Shown here: positions 55,524 through 64,000 of the stretch, in pieces
Layout: the number at the start of each line of letters is the position of its first letter
How positions within the stretch are numbered: position 1 is the first letter of the stretch
Source of the DNA: Xylogone sp. PMI_703
Taxonomy: Eukaryota > Ascomycota > Leotiomycetes
Direction of reading: 5' to 3'
DNA: 64,000 bases
NCBI GenBank assembly: GCA_021399445.1
Contig: JAJTUQ010000002.1
Coordinates: forward strand, 5,394,001 to 5,458,000
Translations under genes and position numbers: made by a program
Notes under the pieces: model-generated
Told to the model about the DNA's origin: nothing
What the model saw: the letters and a program-made list of their open reading frames with translations, nothing else
Databases searched by the model: none

Positions 55524-57340
55524 TCACTCTTTGAAAGTATTATATCGACTACGTCGTCTCAACTCCTTCCCCTTCCAGAAGAAAAGCCAAGGGATAGGAA
55601 GCAACGCCAGGCCAATAAAGCCAAACACGCTTCCGGCCCAGTGTATCCCGAGCCTCTGGTACATCTGCACGGTGAACAAGGGGAATGCGGCACCGAGGCC
55701 GTAGCGAAGGATGCCGTTTGCTGCTATGGCTGAAGCTGAGTTCTCGGCTTGGTAGACATCGACGAGGTAAATAGTTGCGGAGAGCTAAGGAGGGGCAGCT
55801 GAAGTTAGTAGATGATAAATGGATGGGTACTAGGTAGATGGGAGGTTAGCACATACGACTATGGCGAGACAGCCCCATCCAAAGGGGATACCTGCTAGAG
55901 TTGGGACAATCCAGTGGGTGGATTTATTGGGGCTCCATGCGAACCTAAGTTTGCTGATTAGTAATGAGGTATATTGGTAAAGAGGGGTATGTATGCGACA
56001 TACCAGAACAATCCGATGGGTAGTAGGACACTTCCCACCATTGCAGCGTACAGTCTATGTTCTGGTGCGGGCTTCCTGCCCTGCGCAGCTGCTTTTGCTG
56101 CTTCCTTGGCATATATCCGCTTATCAAAGAACCCGAATGTTGCAATAGCGAAGAAATAGCCAATCATGATGCCGATGAAGGTGAGACCGATTTGTTTCGA
56201 GTCGAAGTTGTAGACCGAGAGGAAGACGTAGTTGTATGAGCCCAGGAAACTAAAGATCATAGCGAAGGCGAAGCCTGTATAGATGCTTATACATGCGACA
56301 AGGGGCTCGAGAGTCAACATGATCAGTGGTCGAGTTGTTGCAGTCTTTAACTTTGACAGGGCTACTGATAGTCCTCCGGATTGGGCCTTCACGTTGAATC
56401 CACGCTTAATATTTCTCAAATGAAGAATGCGAGATTTAGACGTTTCCTTCATACAGTAAGTCATGATTGTTATTGGTGCCGCAATCATCATGATCACCCA
56501 TTGGGAGTATCGCCAGTTGTTGTCGTACTGGTCGATAATGTATGCGCCCGTCAGTGGACCCAGCACAGGTCCAAGGAATGGGCTTATTATAAAGAAAAGG
56601 GCTGCCTTCCCGCCTTGTCTATGCATATCCCAAAGGTCTGGAACTGTTCCTGTAGTAAAATGTAAGTTTTATAGACATTGGCCATAGGGTGTTGTGCTTA
56701 CCTGCACCAACGGCTAAAGCCCCTGAACCACCTAGGCCGGCGAGGAGGCGTGCAACCATCAAAAGATCGATACTGTCTGCAGAACCAGCAATCGCGGTGC
56801 ATATCAAGAGAATTGGTAATGTCGTCCAGTATACAACTCTGCGCCCATACAGCTCACTCAGCGGTCCTGCAATGACGGGACCAATCGTAAAGCCAAGTGT
56901 AAAGAGAGATAATGGCAATACAGCAACTTCTCTGCTAACATTGAATTGTTTTTGAATGAGTGATATGCCAGGGACATATGTGGAAATTCCGATGGTGCTA
57001 CAATAGTATTAGTCGTCATCTCTTCGATCTGGCGGAAGTGTCACTTAGTGGAGAACGGTGGTTATACTCACAGAATGAAGCAGTGCAGTGCTGGTACAGC
57101 TGTATGGAAGCATCGAGAGAGGGTACTCCAGTTGTGAGGATCATCTTTATCATCTGGAGAATCCCAATCTAATGTTGTCTCTACAACCGATTGAGCTTCA
57201 ATATCCTTTTCCGAAGCCGCAAATATACTGTTGTTAAGAGTTGGAATTTCAGATTCTCCGGAAAATCCAAAAGCCTTTTCCGAGTCATCAATCGTGAAGG
57301 TAGACCCTGAGTCAGGGGTATTGCTCTCTTCTTTCTCCAT
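55524..57340 (-). CDS. MFS drug:H+ antiporter, DHA1 type (Tpo/Flr-like)
   Basis: The CDS is complement(join(55524..55784,55857..55944,56004..56649,56702..56997,57072..57340)), 519 residues. Introns are 72, 59, 52 and 74 nt, all in frame. The acidic N-terminal tail ends in the DHA1 signature DSPDDKDDPHNWS before TM1. Motif A is seen as PLSELYGRRVVYW. Also visible are the GGSGALAVGAG and TVPDLWDMHRQGGKAA segments of TM4-loop, SPFLGPVLGPLTGAYI (motif C-like) and about 12 hydrophobic helices. It should export polyamines, drugs or small toxicants at the plasma membrane. The last exon (LSATIYLVDVYQAENSASAIAANGILRYG) is typical for the clade. It is divergent from COX10. Confidence 0.93.
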
Positions 57341-58409
57341 TATGATTTATACAAAATGAATGTAGGATAGATATTCGATAAAACAAAGGACAGTATAAAC
57401 AAATAGATAAGGAGTGTATCTATGAATGCAAGATAGTATATGTGGAGTCGCTCAGTAGATTTAAGAATATCTAATAATCACCCATGCCAGATGGATTGAT
57501 ATTGATACGATGTGATAATATGCCGCCTGGAGAGAAAGACGAGGAGAGATGGCAGCTTCAGAGAGAAGGCTACCTTTAAATATTCATCACGAAGAAGACA
57601 GACAAGAGGCTAAGGAATAAAAGAAAATACTCAACATACTTACTATTGTAGCCGGTGACCGGTCACATTCAGCAGTGTCAGTAAGACTCACCCGCATGGA
57701 AGTGAAAGTGCGTGGCCGACACCGATGTCTCGTATCCGCAACACGCAGAGATGGAGTGCACGTTCTGTTAACGGCATCTACGATCTGATGCCGAGACAGA
57801 GAGATTCAGATATCTAAGAGTATACGCCAGCAACTAACCACTTCTGGCCAGCGGAGGGACTAAAGAAGCTGAAAAGAACACTCGAAAAAAGCAAATCCCG
57901 CATGGATCTGGCGCCGTAATTGCGTTGCCAAGTACCACAGACATGCAAGATCGCGCGCTTAGCATGGAAGGCTGTTCCGGGGAGGTCAAAGAGAGACCGT
58001 GGACGAACATGTTCGGCGTTATTTCCACCTGAAGCCCGCGAGTACAGCCTGCAGAGCTTGAATCGCCATTAATTCCCAGCTGACACGGTGTGACAAGAAT
58101 ACTTGGTCAAACAGGTTGAGATGCATTTTATCAGGCCAGAATTGCTTCCTAATAATCATATAATCGCTTTCATAACTGAGAGTTCTAGTTGTTGATGCAA
58201 GGAATTCGTACGAGCAGGATGAAAATAAACTGCGTGAACTCAACGAATGAAGCTGCATGGAAGAGAGTGACGTAAGAGCAGGGCTAAAAAGCCAAGCTTT
58301 CTGATTGGCCCAAATAATTTAAGATGCTGACAGCGCTGCCGGATCGGTCCAACTATAATCCGGTGCACCATGCCAGAAAGTTGATCGGCGACGATGGATC
58401 GATCTTTGA
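57341..58409. promoter_or_regulatory. Divergent region between the MFS exporter (-) and COX10 (+)
   Basis: About 1.07 kb with both promoters. It includes a perfect 12-bp palindrome at 57655-57666. Short frames are unsupported. Confidence 0.45.
57655..57666. promoter_or_regulatory. Perfect 12-bp palindrome GTGACCGGTCAC
   Basis: It lies 315 bp upstream of the MFS start codon. The centre, ACCGGT, with symmetric CGG/CCG triplets is compatible with a zinc-cluster (Zn2Cys6) dimer site, which is an inference. Such factors often regulate DHA1 exporters. Confidence 0.45.
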
Positions 58410-58504
58410 ATGAACCTCACCACCAGACCCAGAGACGATGGTCAACGTCGTCGAGACACCCACGCAATGATCCTTCGGCCAGCTGCTCCACAGGTCTTCA
58501 GTAG
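58394..58504 (+). other. Upstream ORF overlapping the COX10 start
   Basis: An ATG at 58394 opens a 36-codon frame ending with TAG at 58502-58504, out of frame with COX10. It spans both candidate COX10 start codons (58410 and 58467). If it lies in the mRNA leader it would lower COX10 translation unless scanned past. The transcription start is unknown. Confidence 0.4.
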
Positions 58505-60089
58505 CAATGGACTTAGGACGACCTGTCTATTTTGCACGGGTCAATTGGTGAAGACGGGCGTCCAGCAACCCCTCCGAAGCAAGAGAAATTTCGCAAATAT
58601 ATCGAATGTTCGGAATGGTGTTGCAAGCGCTGCGGCGCCTCGACTGCGGGCTGGATACTTTTCTGCCAACGCCCTGCTAACGCAAACCCGTGGCAGGAAT
58701 GGAGCGTCAACATCCGTAGTCGTGGAAGGAGGATCAATTACTGAAGCAGGAAGCACCGCATCTTCCAGCATACCAGACAAAATACAAGAACTCCCCCATC
58801 GAAGACGGCAACGGGAGAAGAAAGAGAAGGAAGCTCTAACAGGAGCAGAAGATGGAGGAACCAACGGTCCCCCGAGCTCTCAATCACCACAACCACACCC
58901 ACAGCCCGATCAAGATCCGGGATTCCTCCCTCAAAATGCCTCCTCAAAACTCACAGACGCCGCGGCCTCGAAATCCTCCTCCTCCCTCCGCCGCACCCTT
59001 AACACCCTCCTCTCGCTCTCCAAACCCCGCCTCAGCGTCCTCGTCGTCATAACCGCCATGTCCTCTTACACAATCTTCCCCGTCCCCGAGCTTCTCCAGC
59101 CCTCCTCCACAATCGCGCCCTCGCTCTCCACCCTTACCCTCGTCTTCCTAACCGCAGGCACAGCGCTGTGCTCCGCGTCCGCAAACACCCTGAACATGCT
59201 CTACGAGCCCAAATGGGACGCCATGATGACCCGCACAAGCAACCGTCCCTTAGTCCGCGGCCTGATTTCCACGCGCGGAGCAGCGCTCTTCGCTCTCGCC
59301 ACGGGGATCGCAGGAACCGCGGCTCTCTACTTCGGCGTGAACCCCACTGTCGCAGGACTGGGCGCCGCCAACATCGTGCTCTACGCAGGTGTCTACACAC
59401 CGCTGAAGCGGATCTCCGTGCTGAACACCTGGATCGGCGCCATCGTGGGCGGGATCCCGCCGCTGATGGGCTGGGCAGCCGCCGCGGGGCAATCCGCGAC
59501 GTCGAGCGGAGACTGGAGAGAGCTGCTGTTCGGACCGCAGAGCGTGGGAGGCTGGCTCATGGCGGCGCTGCTGGTGGCGTGGCAGTTCCCGCATTTCATG
59601 AGCCTGAGCTGGTCGATTCGCGAGGAGTACAAAAACGCCGGGTATCGCATGCTCTGCTGGGTGAATCCGGCTCGGAACGCGCGCGTCGCGCTGCGGTACA
59701 GTCTTGCGTTCTTGCCACTGTGCGTTGCGCTGTGCTATGTGGGCGTGACGGAGTGGTCATTTGCGGTTCTGAGCACGCCAGTGAATCTCTGGCTCGTGCG
59801 CGAGGCGTGGAAGTTCTACAAGTTTGAGGGCCACAAGGGCAGCGCCAGGGGACTGTTCTGGGCGAGTGTCTGGCATTTACCAGCTATTCTTGTGCTGGCG
59901 ATGGTGGAGAAGAAGGGGATGTGGCAGCGGGTTTGGAGAGTTGTGAGTGGAGAGACGGTAGCAGATGAGGATGAGGAGGATTGGGAGGAGGAAGATGAAG
60001 AAGAAGCTGTGTTATCCGCAAGACTGGGGGATGTGGATCCTAAGGCCAGGGCGGCGATGATTGCGATGCCTGTAGTGTCTAGACGATAG
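58410..60089 (+). CDS. COX10: Protoheme IX farnesyltransferase (heme O synthase), mitochondrial
   Basis: A single exon of 559 residues from ATG 58410. The in-frame ATG at 58467 (MILRPAAPQVFSS, 540 residues) begins a better mitochondrial presequence and may be the true start. Landmarks are LPHRRRQREKKEKE and the UbiA prenyltransferase core with SANTLNMLYEPKWDAMMTRT and RPL, the Asp-rich substrate site, GVYTPLKRISVLNTWIGAIV with GGIPPLMGW, and WQFPHFMSLSW. There are about eight hydrophobic helices. It converts heme B and farnesyl diphosphate to heme O for cytochrome c oxidase in the inner membrane. The C-terminal tail is very acidic (DEDEEDWEEEDEEE). Confidence 0.95.
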   Translation: MNLTTRPRDDGQRRRDTHAMILRPAAPQVFSSNGLRTTCLFCTGQLVKTGVQQPLRSKRNFANISNVRNGVASAAAPRLRAGYFSANALLTQTRGRNGASTSVVVEGGSITEAGSTASSSIPDKIQELPHRRRQREKKEKEALTGAEDGGTNGPPSSQSPQPHPQPDQDPGFLPQNASSKLTDAAASKSSSSLRRTLNTLLSLSKPRLSVLVVITAMSSYTIFPVPELLQPSSTIAPSLSTLTLVFLTAGTALCSASANTLNMLYEPKWDAMMTRTSNRPLVRGLISTRGAALFALATGIAGTAALYFGVNPTVAGLGAANIVLYAGVYTPLKRISVLNTWIGAIVGGIPPLMGWAAAAGQSATSSGDWRELLFGPQSVGGWLMAALLVAWQFPHFMSLSWSIREEYKNAGYRMLCWVNPARNARVALRYSLAFLPLCVALCYVGVTEWSFAVLSTPVNLWLVREAWKFYKFEGHKGSARGLFWASVWHLPAILVLAMVEKKGMWQRVWRVVSGETVADEDEEDWEEEDEEEAVLSARLGDVDPKARAAMIAMPVVSRR

Positions 60090-60583
60090 GGAAGTGGAAA
60101 AATCTCTCTTCTCCAAGCGTGGTTCTGGCCCGTGTTATAGCATGCGTTTTCTTGTTATGTATTAAAAGAGATTAGGGGACGTTTGGAAGGCGTTGAGGGT
60201 TAATGCATCTCAGTATGTATGTGAACATGAAGAGAGTATGAAGGTAGAGCACGTGGTACGTGCTAAACAATGCCAGCCCCTCAACTCCGAGGTATAAAAG
60301 GGGCACTTTTAAAATGCATTCGATTACAGCGGCGTTCTCTCCACAATCCCGCTGAGTACAGTGTCTTATATTACTATCTGATATTCCCTTTCCTCAAAGA
60401 CAAGAGTTATGGCATGACTGGTTATACCGCAGAGTCGGAGTCCAGTCCAGAATGCTTTAAAACAATAAAGGGATTCAGGGATTTAGTAGAAGAGAGACAA
60501 GTAAGAAGAGCGAAAGAGGTACGAGCACCAAAAAAAAAACACAAAAAAAAACACAACAAAAAGGGGTATCCAAATCCAACTCC
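60090..60583. other. Convergent intergenic region
   Basis: 494 bp between COX10 (+) and the hypothetical gene (-). It includes A-rich runs at about 60530-60556. No gene is supported. Confidence 0.45.
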
Positions 60584-61312
60584 TCAACCCCTGAATCGAA
60601 ACACCTCCCCTTCAAAATTCCGTGGCCCATCAAGGAGACTCCCTCCCAAAGTCTGTCCATAAAAGAAACACCCATACAGCGACCAAAGCAACCTCGCATT
60701 CGACAAGCACCAGCCCTCGTACCCAGGAGGATACCCAGGTGGATAATACCCACTCCCATCATCACCATCATCATCAGCATCACTCTGAAGATCATCGGGC
60801 TCAAAATCTCCATCAACAACCTTAACCCACACCTCCGGATCCCTCACTCCAGGAAGCGGAACCGGCGCATCCCTCAACGCATTAAACACGCTCTCATCAA
60901 CGACCAAACAAACGTTCCTATTAACACTAATCCCCAACCCCCTATACATCTCCAAATAACTCACAAAATGCCTCCTAATACTCCCAATCGATACGCCAGA
61001 GAACTTATCCTCATCGCTCAAGACCAAGTTCTTGAACTGTGCGCACACTCTTGCGTTTGGTTCCGGATCTAGCGGTACTTCACCCATCGAAGGGCCGGTT
61101 TGGATCTTGGCTTTGTCGTAGTCGTAGTCGTACCAGATGGATTTGTAGATGTACGCATTCAGCTTCGCGAGGATCAGCGGCCAGAGCGTTTCGGACTCGG
61201 GCGTGTAGATCGTGCGGTAGAGGACGAAGCCCCAGGAGCGGAAGCCGATTTCGTGGAGGAAGATGCGGCAGGCGCGGCGGTGTTCGCGCCGGGGGAGGTT
61301 GGTATTGGACAT
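60584..61312 (-). CDS. Conserved-looking fungal hypothetical protein
   Basis: A single-exon frame of 242 residues with ATG at 61312 (MSNTNLPRREHRRACRIFL). It is soluble, with no signal peptide. Features are a WGFVLYRTIYTPESETLWPL block, a central VVDESVFNALRDAPVPLP segment, then an acidic stretch (DDLQSDADDDGDDG) followed by YYPPGYPPGYEGW, which contains two overlapping-style PPGY motifs. The aromatic FVLYRTxY...W pattern is common in small fungal-specific proteins that accumulate in large families, but I cannot name a domain. The G+C-rich 5' half and complete frame favour a real gene. Confidence 0.65.
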   Translation of the reverse strand: MSNTNLPRREHRRACRIFLHEIGFRSWGFVLYRTIYTPESETLWPLILAKLNAYIYKSIWYDYDYDKAKIQTGPSMGEVPLDPEPNARVCAQFKNLVLSDEDKFSGVSIGSIRRHFVSYLEMYRGLGISVNRNVCLVVDESVFNALRDAPVPLPGVRDPEVWVKVVDGDFEPDDLQSDADDDGDDGSGYYPPGYPPGYEGWCLSNARLLWSLYGCFFYGQTLGGSLLDGPRNFEGEVFRFRG

Positions 61313-62314
61313 CACCGAGTGCCCTATAGCCGTTTTTCTTGACCCATGATATGGTTTTGGATGGAATGAATGGTAATAGGGGAAAATAAAATCAGATAAA
61401 GAAAGTAAGAGTTTTGCTTGGAATAATGGAAAGACTCTTGGATGCAGTTAAACGGAGTGCACTAGATTGGGACACTGTTGACGGACATGATTATAAGGAA
61501 AGAAGATATTGCTCATCTGTTGGTTGGAGCCTAGCAATCTCAACGGAATGCACCTCTGTTGGTGTTATCGTAGTCAATGAAGAGTTTATTCCTATTCCAG
61601 CTAGATAGTTTATGCAGACATTTACCTTCCGTCTCTTTAGAGTTTTTCTAGTTAAATTATGTCTTGGCAGATTTGATTACATTGCAGAGTCTGTACTGAC
61701 AAAAACCTGTTGAGTTGGCTTACGCTTTTCTCTCCGCACAACAATCCAGGTAGATATTGAGTCCAGGACACCAAGGACTTTTAATGTCATGATTTAAATC
61801 CTTAATATCGTAAGTAATTTTTGGCCGTCTAGGCTGGCGATTAGTCCATGACGAAGTGTATTTCATACTCAGAGAGCTCGCAATAGGAGACATACTCTCA
61901 AACTTGGTCGAACACCAAGTGTAAGGAGTAAATCACCCACTACCATTTAAATGCCAAGACTTTTAGCTCCATTTTGAAGACCCCAGATGTGCAACAAAAC
62001 TTCTGTCCATGGACACAAAGTTCACTAGCCAATCAGGAGCCGTCCTTTATTGAACATAACTATATATATTCCCAAATAAGCAAGTACCGCATAACACACA
62101 AGTGTGGGTATAAAAGACATCTGTTCAGTAGCATCTGCCTATCTAAACTAGAGCCTCTAGGTATATATAAAAAGTCATTAAAAACATGCCACTCATAGAA
62201 TATATTTGACATGGAAGCATTGATTTCCACATATTCTGCAAAAACCCCTTCCCCCCTTTCGTAAAGAACCCCTAGCATTACACATCTCACATGATGAACT
62301 GACGCATCTCACAC
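61313..62314. other. Intergenic region, no gene seen
   Basis: It holds the promoter side of the hypothetical gene at 60584-61312 and the 3' UTR of the sugar transporter. Short plus-strand frames (61414-61608, 61974-62198) are unsupported. Confidence 0.45.
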
Positions 62315-64000
62315 TTAGTCGCTGTGGGCTGCAACATCGGCCTTCTCCTTCTCATTGGTGAGGCTGTCCTGTCTGGTCGTCTGCTCGCCGCGAAGGAGGA
62401 CATCGAGGCCAATCTCGCGCTCAATCTCCTCCATGCGCTCAAAGTCGGCCTGGGCGGTACCCTGGGAGCCGAAGATGACGTCCATCTCCTCGAGAGTGAG
62501 ACGCTTGGTCTCAGGAACGAAGAACCAGATGAAAGCAGCACCCATATAGGTGAGAATACCGAAGACCAAATATGTGCCGTACGTAATGCCGGAAATCATG
62601 TCGGGAGTGACCTAGTTCTCGAGTCAGTATCAAAGCAATTGAGGCATGAAAGAGTAAAAAGAGTAAAGGACATACCTGACCAACGATGAAGTTGTTCATC
62701 CAGTTGCTGGAGGCACCCAGGGCGATTCCGTATGGTCGGTTGCTCAAGGGCCAGATCTCAGCAACAATAATCCATGCGCAAGGTCCCCAACTGTAACCGA
62801 AGTGAATGACGAAGAGCCAGACCATGGCGACGGCAGCCCAACCAGCAGCCTTGTGTGTGGGCCAGGAGTCCTTGTCCTTGGCCACGATGACGGAGATGAT
62901 AATGTGGCAGGTGGCCATACCGAGGGCACCAATGGTGAGGACGGGCTTACGACCGAGTTTATCGATCCAGAGCACGGATGGAATGGTGGCGATGAACATG
63001 ACGATACCGACGACACCTGTTGCTAGGAGAGAGACGGTGTTGGAAGAGAGACCCAAGTTGGCGAAAATGGTGGGTGCGTAGTAGAGAATGGCGTTGATAC
63101 CGGTCCACTGTTGGAAGAACATGGTGACCGTGGCCACGATCACACGCTTGAACATGGCCTTGGTCTTGAAGAGAGAGCCCACGGCAACGAATTGGAGCTT
63201 CAGGGTGTTCCAGGTGGTTAATTCACGCAGGTGGGGGAAGTGCTCGGCGATGGTTCGCTTCTCGAAGAGGGATTGGGCCTTGATCTCGAGGAATTCCAGC
63301 TCGACCAGCTCGTGGTCCTGAGGAAGGCCACGGAGATTGGCCAGCACCTTGCGGGCTTCAACCTCACGGTCGTGGTGGATGAGCCAACGGGGCGAGAAAG
63401 GCATAAAGATCATGCCGGCAAAAAGGACAATGGCTGGAGCTAGCTGAAGGCAGATGGGCACGAGCCATGCAGCTTCAGACTGTCCATCGCCAGTGCCGCC
63501 AATGTAGTTGGTGCCGCTGAGAAGGAAAAAACAGTTAGCAAAGTGGAATACTTTGCAGGAAGCAGAAGAAAAAACTCACTAGTCAATCCAGAAGGAAACC
63601 ATGATACCGGCACAGATAGCGAGTTGCTGGAGAGCGACCAGGGAACCTCGAACCTCGGGAGGAGCGACCTCGGCGTTGTACATGGGGACAATCATGGAAA
63701 GGGAACCGACACCCATACCGCTGATTCAAAGTCAGTAAAAATTGTCAAAGTTATAAAATCAACGAGCTTGTGCATCTTAGGTGGTGAGAAGAACTTACGT
63801 GACGAATCGACCTCCGAGAATGGAATTATGGCCACCTGAAACGGCAGTGGTCTGGACGACGACACCAATGACGAAGACAGCAGTAGCGATCAAGATACCG
63901 TACTTTCGAGAGTAGGACTCAGCGAGGAAGCCAGAGACGAGAGTGCCAAACCAGGCGCCGAGTTCGAGGATGGAAGTCAACCAACCCTTGCGAGAGGAGT
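62315..64000 (-). CDS. MFS sugar (hexose-type) transporter, 5' end beyond the window
   Basis: The visible CDS is complement(join(62315..62611,62676..63516,63580..63720,63799..>64000)), about 493 residues, lacking an estimated 50-60 N-terminal residues. Introns are 64, 63 and 78 nt, all in frame with GTATGT, GTGAGT and GTAAGT donors. Sugar-porter signatures are SILELGAWFGTLVSGFLAE, GGRFVTGMGVGSLSMIVPMY, NAEVAPPEVRGSLVALQQLA, FSPRWL, QQWTGINAILYYAPTIF and VPETKRLTLEEMD. The cytosolic C-terminus ends near NEKEKADVAAHSD. It should carry a hexose or related sugar across the plasma membrane by facilitated or proton-coupled transport. Substrate cannot be assigned. Confidence 0.93.

Noticed and set aside
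59168..59827. 219-codon alternative frame inside COX10
   Set aside because: It is a GC-rich shadow frame of the conserved UbiA core.

Overview
This is a eukaryotic window from a filamentous ascomycete. Genes carry one to four short spliceosomal introns (about 46-111 nt) with GTRNGN donors and CTRAY-type branch points. Both strands are used, spacing is compact, and the gene families are fungal: HET, HeLo, NCS1, GH76/Dfg5, phospholipase B, fungal RNA triphosphatase and IKS1 kinase. The mix of housekeeping orthologues suggests a leotiomycete (Helotiales-like) fungus, but that placement is an inference from protein style and was not tested. I rebuilt splice junctions by hand wherever frame, donor, acceptor and homology agreed, so several genes are longer than any single open frame.

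Layout. 0-7.5 kb: a PPxY-bearing tail-anchored protein, a lineage-specific hypothetical protein, an AT-hook/single-TM protein, and a HET-domain protein ending in a WW domain. 8.75-9.23 kb: a cluster of six diverged ~48-bp repeats, one inverted, just upstream of a small chromodomain protein. 11-23 kb: MPDU1-like PQ-loop protein, a large single-BRCT protein, GPI-type phospholipase B and a Dfg5/Dcw1-like GH76 enzyme. 24-28 kb: an AT-rich decayed block with three copies or relics of one unknown family and a GC-rich coding relic. 28.6-40.4 kb: mRNA 5'-triphosphatase (CET1-type), proteasome subunit RPN2, then a 3.1-kb upstream region and an NCS1 nucleobase permease. 41-52 kb: a reconstructed 1,392-residue kinase-ankyrin gene divergent from a HeLo-pseudokinase gene, then a blasticidin-S/cytidine deaminase-like gene and an IKS1-like kinase. 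53.8-64 kb: a secreted NUP-type nucleoside permease, a DHA1 MFS exporter, COX10 (heme O synthase), a hypothetical protein and the 3' part of a sugar transporter cut by the window end.

The most interesting part is the divergent pair at 41.2-47.9 kb. One protein joins an apparently active kinase to ankyrin repeats (RIPK4/ANKK1-like layout). Its neighbour joins a HeLo membrane-death domain to a degenerate kinase fold (MLKL-like layout). They share a 495-bp intergenic region. This is compatible with a fungal kinase/pseudokinase regulated cell-death module, which is my inference. Together with the HET-WW protein, the window has three candidate allorecognition or cell-death genes. The second notable item is the repeat cluster at 8.75-9.23 kb, which none of the genes explains.
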